Assembly (NCBI GenBank): GCA_011371325.1 | Contig: DRQV01000079.1 | Span: 1 to 5,143 of the forward strand | Origin: Thioploca sp. | Lineage (GTDB): Bacteria; Pseudomonadota; Gammaproteobacteria; Beggiatoales; Beggiatoaceae | Length of the DNA: 5,143 nt | Direction: 5' to 3' | Shown: positions 5,080 to 5,143 of the stretch, piece by piece | Layout: each line of letters opens with the position of its first letter | How positions within the stretch are numbered: the first letter of the stretch is position 1 | Program-made: the position numbers and the translations under genes | Notes under the pieces: model-generated | What the model was told of the DNA's origin: nothing | Seen by the model: the letters and a program-made list of their open reading frames with translations, nothing else | Databases searched by the model: none

Positions 5080-5143
5080 TATTTTCTTATTGAAGCTGCA
5101 ATAAATTCTTGTAAAGGTTGACCATTAAAATGTAAAATAGCAG
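5079..5143 (-). CDS. C-terminal end of an unidentified protein, cut by the window edge
   Basis: The coding strand from 5141 reads 20 codons and then TAA (5079-5081): AILHFNGQPLQEFIAASIRK. The stop overlaps the ATG of the CheW-like gene in the sequence TAATG, which is the main reason to accept this frame as a real gene end; of the other two frames, one also stays open for a while but gives a less plausible peptide and the other stops early. I do not recognise the family. In Pil/Chp clusters the gene before pilI is a response regulator (pilH), so a chemosensory component is a reasonable expectation from context, but the visible residues do not show it. Confidence 0.55.
   Translation of the reverse strand, partial: AILHFNGQPLQEFIAASIRK

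Noticed and set aside
1..5143. CRISPR array, transposon ends, tRNA or rRNA
   Set aside because: No regularly spaced repeats with unique spacers, no transposase or long terminal inverted repeats, and no cloverleaf or rRNA-like segments were seen on either strand.

Overview
The window looks like AT-rich bacterial DNA, with every supported gene on the minus strand. Reading in the direction of transcription (high to low coordinates) there are five genes: the last 20 codons of an unidentified gene; a short single-domain CheW-family protein (PilI/CheW type); a large membrane chemoreceptor with a double-Cache sensor and a PilJ-like signalling half; a PfkB-family sugar kinase that looks strikingly like animal ketohexokinase; and the first 298 codons of a serpin with a signal peptide, cut off by the left edge of the window.

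Organism: the CheW plus PilJ-like receptor pair, low GC, and a heptanucleotide repeat tract between genes would suit a gliding or twitching bacterium. A filamentous sulfur-oxidising gammaproteobacterium (Thiotrichales/Beggiatoaceae) is my best guess, with a filamentous cyanobacterium second. This is inference from gene types and composition; there is no rRNA or other marker in the window.

Layout: at 5079-5143 a gene end overlaps the CheW-like start by one base (TAATG). The CheW-like gene (4570-5079) and the receptor (1896-4496) are separated by 73 bases filled with 7-base repeats and inverted copies that can form alternative hairpins. The receptor and the kinase (972-1844) are 51 bases apart, with a possible weak promoter between them. 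The kinase and the serpin (1-894) are 77 bases apart; that gap holds the best promoter candidate in the window and a clear ribosome-binding site, so the serpin is probably a separate transcription unit. I saw no convincing rho-independent terminator, tRNA, rRNA, CRISPR array, insertion sequence or integrase.

How the genes fit together: the receptor and CheW-like protein are natural partners in a Chp/Pil-type chemosensory array; the receptor would sense a small molecule outside the cytoplasm and the CheW-like protein would couple it to a CheA/ChpA kinase encoded elsewhere. The kinase (ketose or nucleoside phosphorylation) and the exported serpin (protease inhibition) have no established link to chemotaxis. 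The most unusual items are the exported bacterial serpin, the ketohexokinase-like enzyme, the 14-bp perfect inverted repeat inside the serpin coding sequence, and the heptad repeat tract before the receptor.
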